This document shows, piece after piece, positions 35,961-48,500 of a stretch of 64,000 bases of DNA (positions are counted from its first letter, which is position 1; every line of letters starts with the position of its first letter). Below the pieces are notes generated by a model. That model was not told the DNA's origin, did no database searches, and saw only the letters and a program-made list of their open reading frames with translations. Where the stretch lies: assembly GCA_011009095.1 (NCBI GenBank), contig VTPC01001731.1, forward strand, positions 124,364 through 188,363. Reading direction: 5' to 3'. Source of the DNA: Ignelater luminosus. Its lineage: Eukaryota; Arthropoda; Insecta; Coleoptera; Elateridae. The translations under genes were made by a program, and so were the position numbers.

Positions 35961-37015
35961 TAACAGATAATGCAATCTGTACTGTCCCAGCTGAAATTCC
36001 CTAAGCCGTTTTCGGCAATTTTTGATGACCTTGTGTCCATTAGCACGTTCGTCAGCTAGAAATTCAGTGTCCAGGACGTTCACCGTCGAAATTTGAACAT
36101 CGTGTGCTATAGGGGTTATACTGGTCACGTTCAAGCAAAGCCTGGTATGTTTAAAAGTAATAAACAAATTAAAAAAGGAAGATGACCAAATGAAGTAAGA
36201 CTAAGATTAAAGTTTATTGCAGTAAAAAAGTGAAATAAATCTCACGAAACCTGTAACACCTAATGAAAAAGCTAGGATTTCCAGTATAATATAAAATATA
36301 AAATCAAGAAATAAGGCTTCTGAAAACATTGTTCAGCTTACGCATCGCCTACTACAATCCCTTGGGTACAAATGCTTCAAAAACAAAGAAAAGAGCTCGA
36401 AGAGTGCAAATAAAGATTTTTTAATGACAAACTTTCCTCTTTTTTACTACCTGTAGCAAAAGATTCCTTAAGCTACTTTTCGAGAACTTGCCACTTCCAG
36501 GAAAAAGTACAGTCGATCTTTAGTTTAATACTTTAATTCAAGAAGAACAGCTATTGTCATTTCATTTTGCTTTATTTCCATAATCCAATAGACAGAGAGT
36601 TCGGTGAAATTAAAGCCCCTTTCAGAAAGTCTCTTACAATTAGGACTTATATATAAAATTTTACAGAAATTGCTTTTCATTTGAAGAAGGTGCAAAATTA
36701 TGGCGTGCTATTAAGTACTAAGATTGTCGTTGAAAGGTAGTTGTAAGTAGCAATTATAGTTGCCTGTGTGGGAAGGCAATTAAATTCAATTTTTCATTAC
36801 GATTGTGGATTGTTTTCCGAGGCGTGAGTGATAAAAAAGAAATTTAGTGCCGAGTTACACATTAAATCTTTTTTGAAATTACAGAATCACAGGATGTCAA
36901 GGATATACGTGCAAATATTTGGTGGGTAGACTATCTCATCAAAAATTCAGACTACAGTTCTTATTATGTACTTTTTCATTTTATTTACTTTACTATCTTT
37001 TTATGGTTTATTTTA
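35961..37015. other. Non-coding stretch, no gene recognised
   Basis: AT-rich sequence with no recognisable similarity. A 75-codon minus-strand frame at 35,940-36,167 begins here without known motifs. Its right side leads into the endonuclease start of the LINE at 37.0 kb. Confidence 0.5.
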
Positions 37016-37500
37016 CTCCATTATTATTTTTAGCACTGTTGTAAACGAGAAATTGCCCGTTTCAATGCGACATAGTTGTTGGCAGATCATATTAGAACAA
37101 ACTTATATAATATTACTGAAAGTTGCTTATCTGATCAAATCTCTGATGCTGATGTAAGTGATCCAGGTTGTAATATATTTCGTTACGATTGTAATACGCG
37201 TGAAAGATTTCCAAAAAGAAAGCACCTTGGCCAACGGATAACTTGCGTTTGTTACTAAATTTTATTAATATATACTAAACTTTATTTTCTAATAGGTTTC
37301 TCTTAATAATAAATCTCGAGTGATGTGCGAGTGGTTAGTGTTATCCCAGCTTAATTACTGCGACGCAGTTTATAGCTCGCGTTTAGAACCAAACGATCGC
37401 TTCATGCCTAAGATTCATCTACGGAAAACGGGGAGTAGATCATATTTCCCGTAAGCTAATATCTTTGAAATGGTTAAACAGGCAAAACAGTATATTTATT
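37016..37500 (+). pseudogene. CR1/L2-like LINE with a large internal deletion
   Basis: The left part (37,030-37,200) reads as the start of a LINE endonuclease: NKLP, VADHIRTNLYNITESCLSD and QISDADVSDPGCNIFRYDCN. In intact relatives this is the ...DIL.ISETWL....SD.DV.IPGYNIFR.DR segment. About 120 bp later the plus strand gives LSQLNYCDAVYSSRLEPND (37,344-37,400), followed by VDHISRKLISLKWLN, which belong to the extreme C-terminal region of the same protein type. The first and last tenths of ORF2 are thus nearly adjacent and the central endonuclease and the whole RT are gone. Clade assignment (CR1/L2 group) comes from the LSHLNYCD..YG signature. Confidence 0.7.
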
Positions 37501-38039
37501 AGTAGGTGAATAACTACATGTATTTTTTAACAATAGTGTGTTCCACCAAGAGTATTACACTACTATATTATTTTACTATTCCTTTAACTATAATAATGAT
37601 ACATTTTTATACCTTTATATTAAATATATGATTGTAATAGTATTAATTGATTGAACAAGATATTAAACAAAGTAAGAGAATAAGAAATTAAGAAGATAAC
37701 TATAGTTTAACATATGAAATTAATATTAAAACTTGAATGTATGAAATAAAATAAAGTAACGAAAATAATCTAGTTATTAAGGTAAAGAAGAATCATTGAT
37801 TAAACAGAATATTTAAAACACTAAAAGTATAATAACATTTCAGAAAAAGAAGAGTTTTAGGATCTTTAAAGATAATGAATCAAATTAATCAATATTGGAC
37901 GTAAATCCATAACGAGAACAATCGTTTTGTAAAGTTGAAATCAAGATAAGTAATAATTATTATTTCAAACTTTTCAATTTATCCTTAATTTTGAAACGTT
38001 CTTTGTAAACTCTTTAAAAATCTCCACCAGTCGTGTTCA
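37501..38039. other. Very AT-rich spacer
   Basis: Extremely AT-rich, nearly all A and T between about 37,560 and 37,900. It follows the CR1/L2 relic and adjoins the 3' side of the minus-strand LINE at 38.04 kb, so it may contain that element's 3' untranslated region. No poly-T run marks an element end. Confidence 0.45.
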
Positions 38040-40735
38040 TTAGATAACACAGTTATGTCTTCTGAAGCTGTAGGCCAAGTTAGGCCCATTCTAATTCATT
38101 TACTTTCGCATTTTTGTCTATTTTGGTACTGTCAAATAATTTCATTATCCTGCTATTTTCCGGCTTTTTGAATTGGGTATGAATTTATACACAGGTCGCC
38201 TGTTTTAGCTTTTTCCCCTCTTTTGTCCCATTTCTTTAAAATCCTGTTTTTGATTGTATATTTAACGAAACTTTTGGGAAGTTCATTGAAATCGTTGATT
38301 ATTGTATTATTATTAGCGGCTTCTTTTGCTATCTTGTCAGCTTTTTCATTTCCAATTACACCCTTGTGTGCTTTAACCCAGTAAAATTTTAAAATAATTT
38401 GTTTTAGTTAATTCTGTAAACAATCTCCAAACTTGTTTTTGAAATGTTGGTTTTTCATGTTTTCTGGTGCTAATAGAACAGATTTGCTGTCGGTTATTAT
38501 ATTCCATGTTAAATTTTTAATGTTGTTTTCTTTAATATACCTTATTCTAAAGCTTTTTTAATAGCAAGCATTTCACATTGAATATGGAACACCAGTTATT
38601 TAATTTAAATTGCTCGTATAGAAATTCGTTATTTATGTAAATTACAAATGATACCCCTGCGTTTCCATTTATTAAACGTGATGCATCAGTGAAAATTTGG
38701 ATGCCTTCGATTGAATTTAGTTCGTTTTCTTTTAAGATTTGAAATTTCAAATTGCGTAATAACGATGGATGTATGTCTATTTTCAGACATGCTTCTTTTA
38801 TTTGTTTATTGATTATATCTGTTTTTATTAGTAAGTTAATTTCTGCTTTATTATTGATAATTTTGAAAATATTTGTCTTGCTTTTCAAATATAAATCTAT
38901 TGGTAATACTTAACATTAATGTGGCTTCGGTTGAAACTGTTGTAGGCATTAGTCGATTTTATTGTTAATATTCTTTGCGTACTGAGAAGAGAATTAATAT
39001 CTTTAACTTTCAGATTGTTTGCCCAAATTTCTGCACCGTAAGCAATACTAGATTGTATGATACTTTCATATAGTAGTTTTAAATTTTTTCCTTTAAAACC
39101 CCAAGTCAGTCTTGCTACTGCTATTAATTTATTTGAGATTTCTTTACGTTTGTTACTGACATGATGTGATCTTTCCAACTTAATTTAGTATCGATAATAA
39201 TCTCCCATTCGAAATTTTGGGTTTTGTTGATTTGAATGTTTTCCAATGAATAAAGCTTCCGTTTTAGTTATGTTAAACTTTAATTTTTCTTCGTTAGCCC
39301 AATCTAAAATTTTATTAAGTGCGATGTTTCCTTTTTCTTTGAGATCTTTAAATTGTTTAGATTTAATTATTAACAATGTGTCGTCGGCAAAACTTATGAA
39401 TTCTGAATTTTCTGGAAGCTTAACTCTATATATGCTTTCATATATAGTATTTCAAAATATTGGTGCTGAACAGGATCCTTGTGGGCAACCTTTTTCGATT
39501 TTAATTGATATTACTTCATTTGGCACATATACGAAAGCATATCTGTTTGTGAAATAATTTTTGATAATTGTTATTAATTTTGTTGAATATCCCGTCTTTC
39601 AAGTTCCAAAATAATTCTTGGCAACCAGGCATTTTTGAAAGCCTCTTGAATATCTAATGCTACAATGGCGCAATACATTTTATTATTTTTACATTTTTTT
39701 ATTGTGTTGACAACTTTCTATTGCCTGTATACAGTCTTTGCCCTCTTGAAATCCAAATTATCTCCTGTTAAAACCTCCTTGTTTGTATACAAAAATAATT
39801 TAAACGTTGTGTTATAATCTTGTCTAAGATTTTTCCTAATGTTGGTAGTAAACTAATAGGTCTAAAACTATTTATGTTTAATGTATCTGTTTCCCAGGTT
39901 TAGGTATGAATTTTACGTTTTGAATTTTCCATAAATTAGGAAAAATTTCTTGATTATAGCAATCGTTATATGTTTCTAAGAATATTTCACTGTTAATTTT
40001 AAAAGCTTGTAAAAGTGTGTCAGAAGTGATATCGTCAATACCTGGAGATTTATTGGGATTAAAGTTTTTAATTATTCTATAAATTTCAGAATAAGAGATT
40101 TCGGGTTTATTTTCATCTTTTCCTAGTGCATCTTTAGCAGCATTTCATTTAATAAAATATTGACAGTATCTTTAATGTTATTTGTGTATGTTCCTAATTC
40201 ATTTTTGATTGTTGCAAGAAAGTTTTTATTATATAGTTGGACCACTACCATCTTTCATAATTATAATACTATAAATATTAAATAAATTTAGAATAGCAGT
40301 ACCTCTTGTATTATGATCATTCCTTCCCCATGCTGTTGATTTGGCATTAAAATCTCCTATTATAAAGAACTTAACTTTTTTGATATTTCTCAAATCTTCT
40401 AATACTCTACTTAATTTTTCTATTAATTCGTCTTCTTCGTAATTTGTACTCGTTATCGGTGGAAGGTACATATACCGAAATTATAAAAATATTTTGGATT
40501 GTTGATATTAGCTCAATTACGGTTATTACATTACAACTTAAATTTTGAATTAAGCAAGTTTGAATGTTGTTATTTTCTTTTACAATGATACAATTTTTAA
40601 TATTATCGGAATTTGTATGGAGAATTTTGAAATGTTTGTTAAATCCTACAATTTTGTTTCTGTAAACATGTGGTTCTTGTATTAATATTATGTCTAATTC
40701 ATTATTGTTAATTAGATTCAATAAGTTATTTACTT
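38040..40735 (-). pseudogene. R1/LOA-like LINE ORF2: endonuclease, RT, RNase H
   Basis: Nearly complete ORF2 of a LINE, interrupted by frameshifts. Endonuclease: NNNELDIILIQEPHVYRNKI near 40,690 and IIGDFNAKSTAWGRND with GDFNAK at 40,341-40,358 (active-site Asp kept). RT: MYCAIVALDIQEAFKNAW (about 39,630-39,680), GCPQGS-like segment near 39,480, and SFADDTLLI with the catalytic box at 39,380-39,391. Thumb: LKFNITKTEALFIG, SIAYGAEIWANNLK (about 39,020-39,060). RNase H: IQIFTDASRLINGNAGVSF (about 38,630-38,705), IITDSKS (about 38,480), and WVKAHKGVIGNEKADKIAKE (about 38,330-38,390). The expected catalytic Glu of the RNase H reads as Lys in VKCLLLKK. The KGCPQGS-type RT plus RNase H suggests the R1/LOA/I group. 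It is one of the better preserved copies but not functional. Confidence 0.88.
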
Positions 40736-40809
40736 AAATTTATTTGTGCAATTATTAAAATGTTTTTAGTATTCCCCATAGTTAATATTCGTTAATATTA
40801 TTTCTTTAA

Positions 40810-41939
40810 TATTTTATTTTGAGGGACAGTTATTACTTCTAACATCATGATCTATATGTAGCTTGTTATTACCTTTTAATTTTGAGTTTCTTCGTATACA
40901 TACTATACATTTAGAAGTGACACTTTTACATTCTTTGAATTTGTGTTCTGTAGAACCACATTTACCACAATATTGTTTGGTTTCTCTGCATGTATGTAGT
41001 GTATGTCCGTATCCAAAGCACTTATAGCACTGTTGGATTGATAAGTAATCTTTAACCCAAAGAAGATTCAATTAATTCTATTTTCTAAGACGATTTTTCT
41101 TATTTTGCCATTTACTTCAATCACTATATTTTCTGAGTTTTCGTTATTTTCAAATCTGAATATTTCTGTAAAATTATTTCTAAAATATTCTTTACCTTCA
41201 CATTTTTCTATTCATTGTTTTCATTTATTACATGTAATAATTTATCTTTCTTTACATCAATATCAATTCTTGGTAAAAGTAGCCTAGGATTTCTCTTCTT
41301 TATTTATTGACATTTCAATGAATTTGAGATAGTTATTGCTAATTTTAATTTATCCAAATCTTTTTTGTTATCACAGTCTATTATAACATCTCCGGTTTTA
41401 ATCGGTTTCATGTTAATTATGTTCATATTGCAATGTTTTGGGTTAATTTCCGTTTTGAGTATGTCTTTGATGGTTTTCTCTTCTTTTCGGTTTAATTTTG
41501 AGATTTTAATATTAAAGTTTGTTGGTTTTTGATATTGACCTTTAATTGCTTTTGCGAATTAATATTATGATTAATAAAATTAGTTTTTGTATTGTCTTTA
41601 AAAGTTCAAATTCTTATTTGATTCGTTTAATTGAGTAATTTCAACTTCTTTCGTTTTTAAATCTTCTTTTACATGTTTTATTATACCGATCATTGACATA
41701 CCTAAATCTTTTATTAGTTCTGTATATTTTCTACATTCAGTTCTTTTTTTAATTGGTATTGATTTTGTACTCTTAGATGGTTTAATAGAAATCTTTTCAC
41801 AAAAACTTCTTATATTGTTACATATTTTTCTGACTGCATGTGTGATGTAGTATGTTGGCTGTCGTTTTGAAAAAAATACTTGAGTTAAATTTTTTCCAAA
41901 TTGACTATAAGATTCAATATTCGTTTCACTATTGTTCAT
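40810..41939 (-). pseudogene. R1/LOA-like LINE ORF1 (zinc-knuckle Gag)
   Basis: ORF1 of the LINE whose ORF2 follows downstream on the same strand. A stop-free frame of 113 codons from an ATG at 41,939 forms the basic, coiled N-terminal half (CRKYTELIKDLGMSMIGIIK). Middle blocks EEKTIKDILKTEINPKHCN and MKPIKTGDVIIDCDNKKD (about 41,380-41,480) match the conserved Gag core. The C-terminus at 40,814-41,071 holds zinc knuckles: CYKCFGYGHTLHTC, CGKCGSTEHKFKEC and CIVCIRRNSK...H. These bind element RNA in known R1-type Gag proteins. At least two frameshifts lie between the halves. The ORF1 ATG is about 500 bp from the end of the next element, leaving room for a 5' untranslated region. Confidence 0.85.
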
Positions 41940-41944
41940 TGTTC

Positions 41945-42479
41945 ATTTTTGATTTTGAATTAAGTATAAGTATCATTATTGGTTAACCACTTTATTCAAC
42001 AAAAGATACAAAAAGTATAAAAATATACAAAATAATATATAAAATGAAATAAAATAAGATAGACAAAAAGACAAAATATAAAATAAAAATATTCACAAGT
42101 TTCTTATAAAAGGATACTTCAATTTGAAGTGTCAATTTATCACTTATAAATCTTGTACAATTTACTTCCAGAATGATTAATGTTAATAAAATAATCTTTA
42201 ATATAACAAATCACTAATTCGTTTTCTAAATTTAACTTTTGTAATCAAATTCAATCTTCTTCAAAATGTCAAAAATTTTTTAAAACTTGCATAGATCGAT
42301 TAGATAACATTTACCAGTATTCGTACCATAGCGGGCTTGAAAGATACCTTCCTCTATCTTGCATCTGGTCTTGCTTAAGCTAATTCCATCTAGCATAATA
42401 TATGTGTTCCACTACTGCTTCATTTTGAATATTTATGCAGATTGTGGAAGAAGCCCTGCGCAATTCAAGAGCCTTTACC
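41945..42479. other. Spacer between two LINEs
   Basis: About 530 bp, AT-rich on its left half. It likely holds the 5' untranslated region of the R1/LOA-like element and the 3' end of the jockey element, both on the minus strand. No target-site duplication or poly-A could be made out. Confidence 0.4.
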
Positions 42480-45003
42480 AGCCAATCATGCCGCACTGAA
42501 TCAGCTTATTTATAGGAGAAGCTGGATAAAAAAAGATTCTCCAACAACCATCTACGGGTACAATCCAATGGCTAGTATGATATGTAATCTATTTCAAAAG
42601 TGGTTCTTCGAGCTTTTGTCGCAAAAAATTAGACAAATCAACAGTCCTGATAAAGAATTGTAGTAGAAGATTGATAAGTAAACATGTTTCCAAAAGTTTG
42701 ATATCTAAATCTGGCTTTAGAGCCTCTCTCTTTTTGATTCCAAAGAGTTTGAGTATCTGGTTGTACAGTATCTTGTTGTGGACGGATAGTTTGGATTCCC
42801 ATCCTAGTAACCATCGCATTTTTTTTGTATTTGAGTCCAAGCTCTTGACGTTTTTCTTCTTTCCATCTAAGCTTTGCATCATGTGTAACACCCTGGTATT
42901 TTGCTGTGCTTTCATACGGTGTTTGAGTATCATTTATTCTGACTGAATAGTATTGAGTGCTTTTGTTCGTGAAGTCAGTGTGAACCGACTTGATTCGTTC
43001 AATTTTATTCTCCATATTTTGGTCCGGCTGTAGATTTGGTCTAGAGAAGTTTGTAGTTTTTGTACCGCTTATTCGTGATTGTCTCCGACTGATAGAAGTG
43101 CCGTGTCATCAGCGAAGGTAGCAATAGTCTCTTGACTCAACTCAGGAATGTCTCTTCTATATAAAAATAGTCCCAAAACGATCCCTTGTGGTACTCCAGC
43201 TTTTGTCCAATTTGTCTCAGATCAGAATATGCTTCCTCCTGCTTGATTCTGAAGCATCTATCTGATATGTATGAATTAAGTAGTGTACAGTACTGGTCAG
43301 GTAGGCATTTGCGGAGCTTTCTTATCAGGCTTTTATGCCATACTTTTTCAAAAGACTGCGCCACATCCAAAAAGATAGTGGATCAGACCTTTTTCTCTTC
43401 TAATGCCATTTCAATAATATTGATGATGCTATGTACTTCATCAACAGTCGAATGGCTTTCTCTAAACCTGAATTGATGTGTTGGGATCAGGTTTCTTCCT
43501 TTTATTATTGGCTTGAGTCTTTTTAGTAGTAGTTTTTCGTAGCGCTTGAATATTACTGGGAGCAACGATATGGGTCTATACGATGCCACTTCGTGTTGTG
43601 GTTTTCCTGGTTTCGGTATCATCAATACTTCTATTACTTTCTATAGTCTTGCGACGTATTGCAGTCTAGACGAAGCATTTATTAGGTGGGTTACTTTTCT
43701 GATTGTTTTGCCAGGTAGCTGTTTTAAGATGTCACCTGTGATGAGGTCAAAGCCAGGTGCTTTTTCTGCATTGATATTATACTTTATCTCTGCTTCTACC
43801 TCCTTAACAGTAACTGATTTAATTAACATTCCGTCTGTGTTTGTTTCTACTTTTTCATGAATTAGATTGAAATGTGTTTTCGAGATGATCCGCGAATCTT
43901 TTAGCTTTTTGCTCTTTGCTTCGAGCCCAGACTCCATCACTGTTTCTAATAGGGACATTTTGTGTGATTGGTCTTTTAAGTCTTTTCTTGGCTTTCCATA
44001 TTCTCTTCGCGGGAAGCCCTTCAAGATAATCTTCTATGCTGTTCTGTTTAAAACGGTTGATTTCGCGTTTTAGATTTTGTGTAGCGTTATTCAATGTGGT
44101 TTCATATGCAGGGTTCCTCGTTTGATTCCAGATCATCCGCAGTCTTCTCTTTTCAGTTACTAACTCCATCATTTCTTTTGGGTAGTTGTTGGCTTTGATT
44201 CTTGATTTAATTTCTGGTGTGTTATGTCAAGCTGCTTGCTGGATATCAAAAGTAATTTCTTCTACTGCTACTTTTTATTCTTCTGAGGTTTTTAGCGAAC
44301 CAGAGAGGACAGTATAGTTTTCTAGTTATTTTTTTTTGAAGCTACTCCAGTCTATACCTGTGCCGATTTTCTTTTTGTATAACTGTATCACTTAAGGTTA
44401 GGAGGATAAGAGAGTGATCAAAGTTCATGTCATATGCTTTTTTTATGTTGAGATGCTATTCCTCTTACCACAAGGAAGTCGATTACATCTGGTATTTCAT
44501 TTTGGTCTGTTGGCCAGTAAGTAGATTGCCCGTTGATATGATGGCACAATTCAATTTGATGCCCTTAGTGGTGATAATCTGGAGCCCCAATGTGTGTGTT
44601 TTGTATTGTAATCTCCTCCGATAATGAATCTTTTACCTTGGCTTTCTAGGAATTCATTGTAGTCTTCTTCTTTTAAGGCAATGTCGTATTGGGAAATATA
44701 CTGATGTGACGGTAATGTTGCAATTTTTAGTCGCTACACTAACAGCTATAGCTTGAAATTCTGGTGCCTAGTCTTTTGATGGTGACTAATAGAGCCTTTT
44801 ATGATAACCGCAATACCTCCTTTTGCTGTATTATTTGGATGTATAGTGTGGTAAGATTTATAGCCTCGGAATCGTATGAATGCTTCTTTGGTGAAGTGTG
44901 TTTCTGATATGAGATACACATCTATTTTTTCTAGGTGAAGAACTGCTTGCAATTCTTGTTGGTGACTTTGGAGCCCATTAGAGTTCCACTGCATAATTCG
45001 AAG
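42480..45003 (-). pseudogene. Jockey LINE ORF2: endonuclease and reverse transcriptase
   Basis: Nearly full-length jockey ORF2 with scattered frameshifts. Endonuclease start: RIMQWNSNGLQSHQQELQ (44,940-45,000), DVYLISETHFTKEAFIRF, TAKGGIAVIIKGSI. Linker: RKANNYPKEMMELV-like and LKREINRFKQNSIEDYLEGL with GVWARSKEQKAKRFADHLE (43,870-44,170). RT: APGFDLITGDILKQLP (about 43,720), KPGKPQHEVASYRPISLLP (about 43,560-43,615), FRFRESHSTVDEVH, MDVAQSFEKVWHKSL, KAGVPQGIVLG (near 43,180-43,210) and IATFADDTALLS with the catalytic box at 43,105-43,116. Thumb: YQGVTHDAKLRWKE and GWESKLSVHNKIL. The catalytic FADD is intact. The C-terminal end is lost in frame changes near 42,600. This is the closest in-window relative of the RT fragment at position 1-510. 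Confidence 0.9.
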
Positions 45004-45570
45004 TTGCTTGGCCACTTTTGCCTTTTGGTATTGCTTTTCAAGGTTGATGATTCTACTATCCATCTTATTCAATCTATCCAAGATTTGTTGAAGTAATATT
45101 TCGGTATTTTGTTTTTGTGACTCAGCCTTAGCGTTAACAGTTCCAGCGTTAACAACTTGACTGTATGTTCCTTTTTCGGCATCTAGCTTGTTCCATTTTG
45201 TTTGGGTAGAATATTCCACGTTGTGGTTGCTTAGATGGTTGGAGTTTTTCTGGTCTGCTTTGTCGGAGTTTCTGCATTTCCTTGGCTACTATGCAGCCTC
45301 TATAATTGACTGGGTGGTAAGCATTTTGGTTTGTCGGTTTTAGGTCTCTCACAATCTATCGTGAGATGTTTCTCGGTGCATCTAACACATCTCGGTCTTT
45401 TAGCACAGTATTTTTGAGTATGTCCATACGCCTGACATCGTTTACATTGAGGTACAAGTCGATTCTTTTTCAAGAAGACTACTTCGACTCTGCTACCCAT
45501 AATATCGGTAATTCCATATATTTTATTTATATCCTCATCTTGTCTGAAGGTTAATACAAACATATCTAGT
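45004..45570 (-). pseudogene. Jockey LINE ORF1 (Gag-like), C-terminal part
   Basis: C-terminal half of the jockey Gag-like protein. A stop-free frame at 45,300-45,563 gives FVLTFRQDEDINKIYGITDI, GSRVEVVFLKKNRLVPQ and the zinc knuckles CKRCQAYGHTQKYC and CVRCTEKHLTIDC. After a frameshift, 45,004-45,219 gives a heptad-like segment ILLQQILDRLNKMDSRI. This runs in frame, without a stop, into the first residues of ORF2. The N-terminal half is absent: sequence left of about 45,570 does not continue the protein, so the copy is 5'-truncated there. Confidence 0.85.
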
Positions 45571-48500
45571 GGTTTTTTTAGTTAATATTATTTGAAAACG
45601 TTTTTTGTATTTTTTGAAAACGCGTGTTTAGAAACCTCGATTTTTCAAGCGTTTGTAATTTAAAAGGTCAGAATAGGTCGCCACCTGTCAAAGCAGACTA
45701 TAATCTGATGAAACCGCATCTTCACGAGGCAAGAGTAGCACTTGTTTCTACAACTCCAGTTCCATTATAACAGTATTGTTGATGTCTCTAAAAAGTGATT
45801 GTTTTTAAATTGTGAAACTCCATTACTAAATAGTTTTTGCATAATTTACTTACATCTGTAACGGACGTTTTTGTACACAGTTAGAATTTTAATACTTAAG
45901 GTAAAATTGCTTCTAGCTCAATCTAGCTAGTAGTATCTAATGGTTAAAAATGGAAATAAAGATTAGTTAGTTTTGTAAAAATATTGTTTTGATTATTCAG
46001 TTAACTAAAACTTGTATTTTCAGTTTTAAAAGGATAAAAACGTTGTTAGGCTCTTGAAAGAATTTCTTTTCTTTCGAAACATCGGCTTCCTTTTATCTCT
46101 CTAAACTAGAAAGGTAAATAGAATCTAATTTGTGATTTTTGTGTTTCTGGATTCACCTGTTTAATGAAGAATCGAGTGGCGCCCCTTCAATTAATTATTT
46201 ATTATTCTAAACTTAGAATCTTGTTTTTTCCAAATCTGTTGGAATCGATCCAAAGCTAATAATACAAGTAAGAATGTCAAGCGTTGATGCTTGTTAGAAA
46301 ACACTATCCTACTGCTTTGAAGTAACGACCGAACGATCGGTGACATGAAAAATAATCTGAACAAATAGCACTCTATACACAAATGTATAACTTTGAAGTC
46401 TATTCGCTATGTTTGTTTCCATATAAAATAATTTTAAAAAAGCATGCGCTGACAGACAAGTTAAAGATTGCTCACAATTTTCCTATAATATCGTGAGAAA
46501 CGCTTTTTGCTTTTGTCTTGAAAAATCAAGTTCCGTCAGAATTGATTTCACACACGAAAAGCATGGAAAGAACTGAAATCTGATGCAATATCGTAAATCG
46601 TTACTGAATATGAAAAATAGATAACATGTATAAGCTGAAATTGCTGCAGAAGTTATAAAACCGAACCACCAAGTTAATCTTCGATGCGATCTCTATCTAT
46701 CCATTCACGCATATAGAACGAACGGCAATGCACAATATCAGACATTCATTGCTCACGCCTTCCTAAGTAAGCAAGCAAGCAGGCATTGCAAGATTTTGCT
46801 ACATCATCATGTATATATCGCACTTTGTTCACTGAATTATGTGATGTGGGGTATTGTATTTTTGTTGGATGTTAAAGACCACGAACAAGCTTTTGCACTT
46901 CAGACGAATACATACACACTAGCAGGAATCAATTTCGAATTTAACTTTCTTGTGATGTTGTTAAGAGATTTCTTTAGATAAAGAATTTGAGAAGGTTTCA
47001 CTTCGCCTTTTTTTCCCTTTCTTTCTCTCTCCTTTGTATTAAACGAATCTTCCGCTTTAATAGTTAAAGTGGTTCGAAGGCCTGTAGGCGTTTGATAATC
47101 ATCAACTCGAAAACGACCCACATGTCTTAAAATTAGAATTCTGAATTGTTTCATTTCCGGTATGTCTATCAAACGCAGATTTTGCAGGAATACAATAAAG
47201 ACTTCCTTTTTTTCTATAGAAATTTCAATAAAAGTTTTCCGGCGAAGTTTTAAAATACATTTTTTTATAGAATCGAGAATCAATTAGTTAAAAAGAAAAT
47301 GATGGTCCACAAAAGAAAATCTATTTGCATTTTCCAATGCTCTTTTTTTACGAGTTCCACTTCTAAAACAATACGGAAGTTTTTATTGTTTGTATATGCA
47401 ATGATATGCTATATCGAAAAGTAATAAAAACGTAACATATTTTTCAACTCTACGTTTCCCGGAGTGTTCGTGTTTTATTTTTAAGACTGTAGGACCTCCT
47501 GAATGGAACAATAACTTCTTCATTAAAATAACAAATCGTTTGTGATCTGAATAAACAATGACCAGACGTATTTTAGAATTGATACATATTACGCGTTAAT
47601 CATTCTGTAGTACAATAAAATTAATTCAAGACATTCGCTTGTTTTTTATAAGTGTATGGCTTTGTGTTCAACAATCATCATAACCGTCACGTGTGAATGA
47701 AAAACTCGACTGTTAATTAATTCATAAAACGTCAACACGATTTTCATAGGAACTCGTTAAAGTATCAGCTGCCATTCAGTAAATTTCACCTGTGGAACAT
47801 TGCCAAGACGTTTGAAACGAATGAGTAGATTTTACTACATCGTTTGTATTGAGGTATTTTAACGTCAGATTAGAGCTCGTAATAATAAATTCTAGCTCAA
47901 AATCATTTTGTCTCCTTGAAATTTTGTAAACAATGGGAAGGATTCTCGGACATTTTTCATAATTGCTCGTATTGTAAAGATTGTTTACCTCTTGTCACAA
48001 TAAGAATGTAACGATGGAATTTATGCGTAGGTATTAAAGCTTTTTGTCCAACAACATTAATTTTAAGCTGTAACAAATCCTCTTTACTTTTTAAAATGTA
48101 ACCATAAATTTTATTACAACTTTAATTCTTGATAAATAGGAATTATGAAGTACATGGATTTATCGGTATTATCATATAATCCGGTTTTATTATTTTTAAC
48201 ATCATTTTACATTCTTGTTCGTGCATATATCAAAACACATTAATTCTTGATGGAAAGTAGCAGTACAAAAATAGATCGATCGCTCTTTGGTGAATCTTTC
48301 TTCCCTGCCATTGACAATTATTTAAAATGGCAAATCTTCTCCCTAAAGATCGACGTTAATCTGAGCTTCAGTCGTGCTATTTACAGAACAGAATTGTGTA
48401 TTATACTTGAAAAGCAGAAATGTAGGTGGATTTTCTCATTTCGTAATACTTTTTGTTCCTAGAATTCAATCTGACAGAAGAACTGTGGGCGTTCTTGCCA

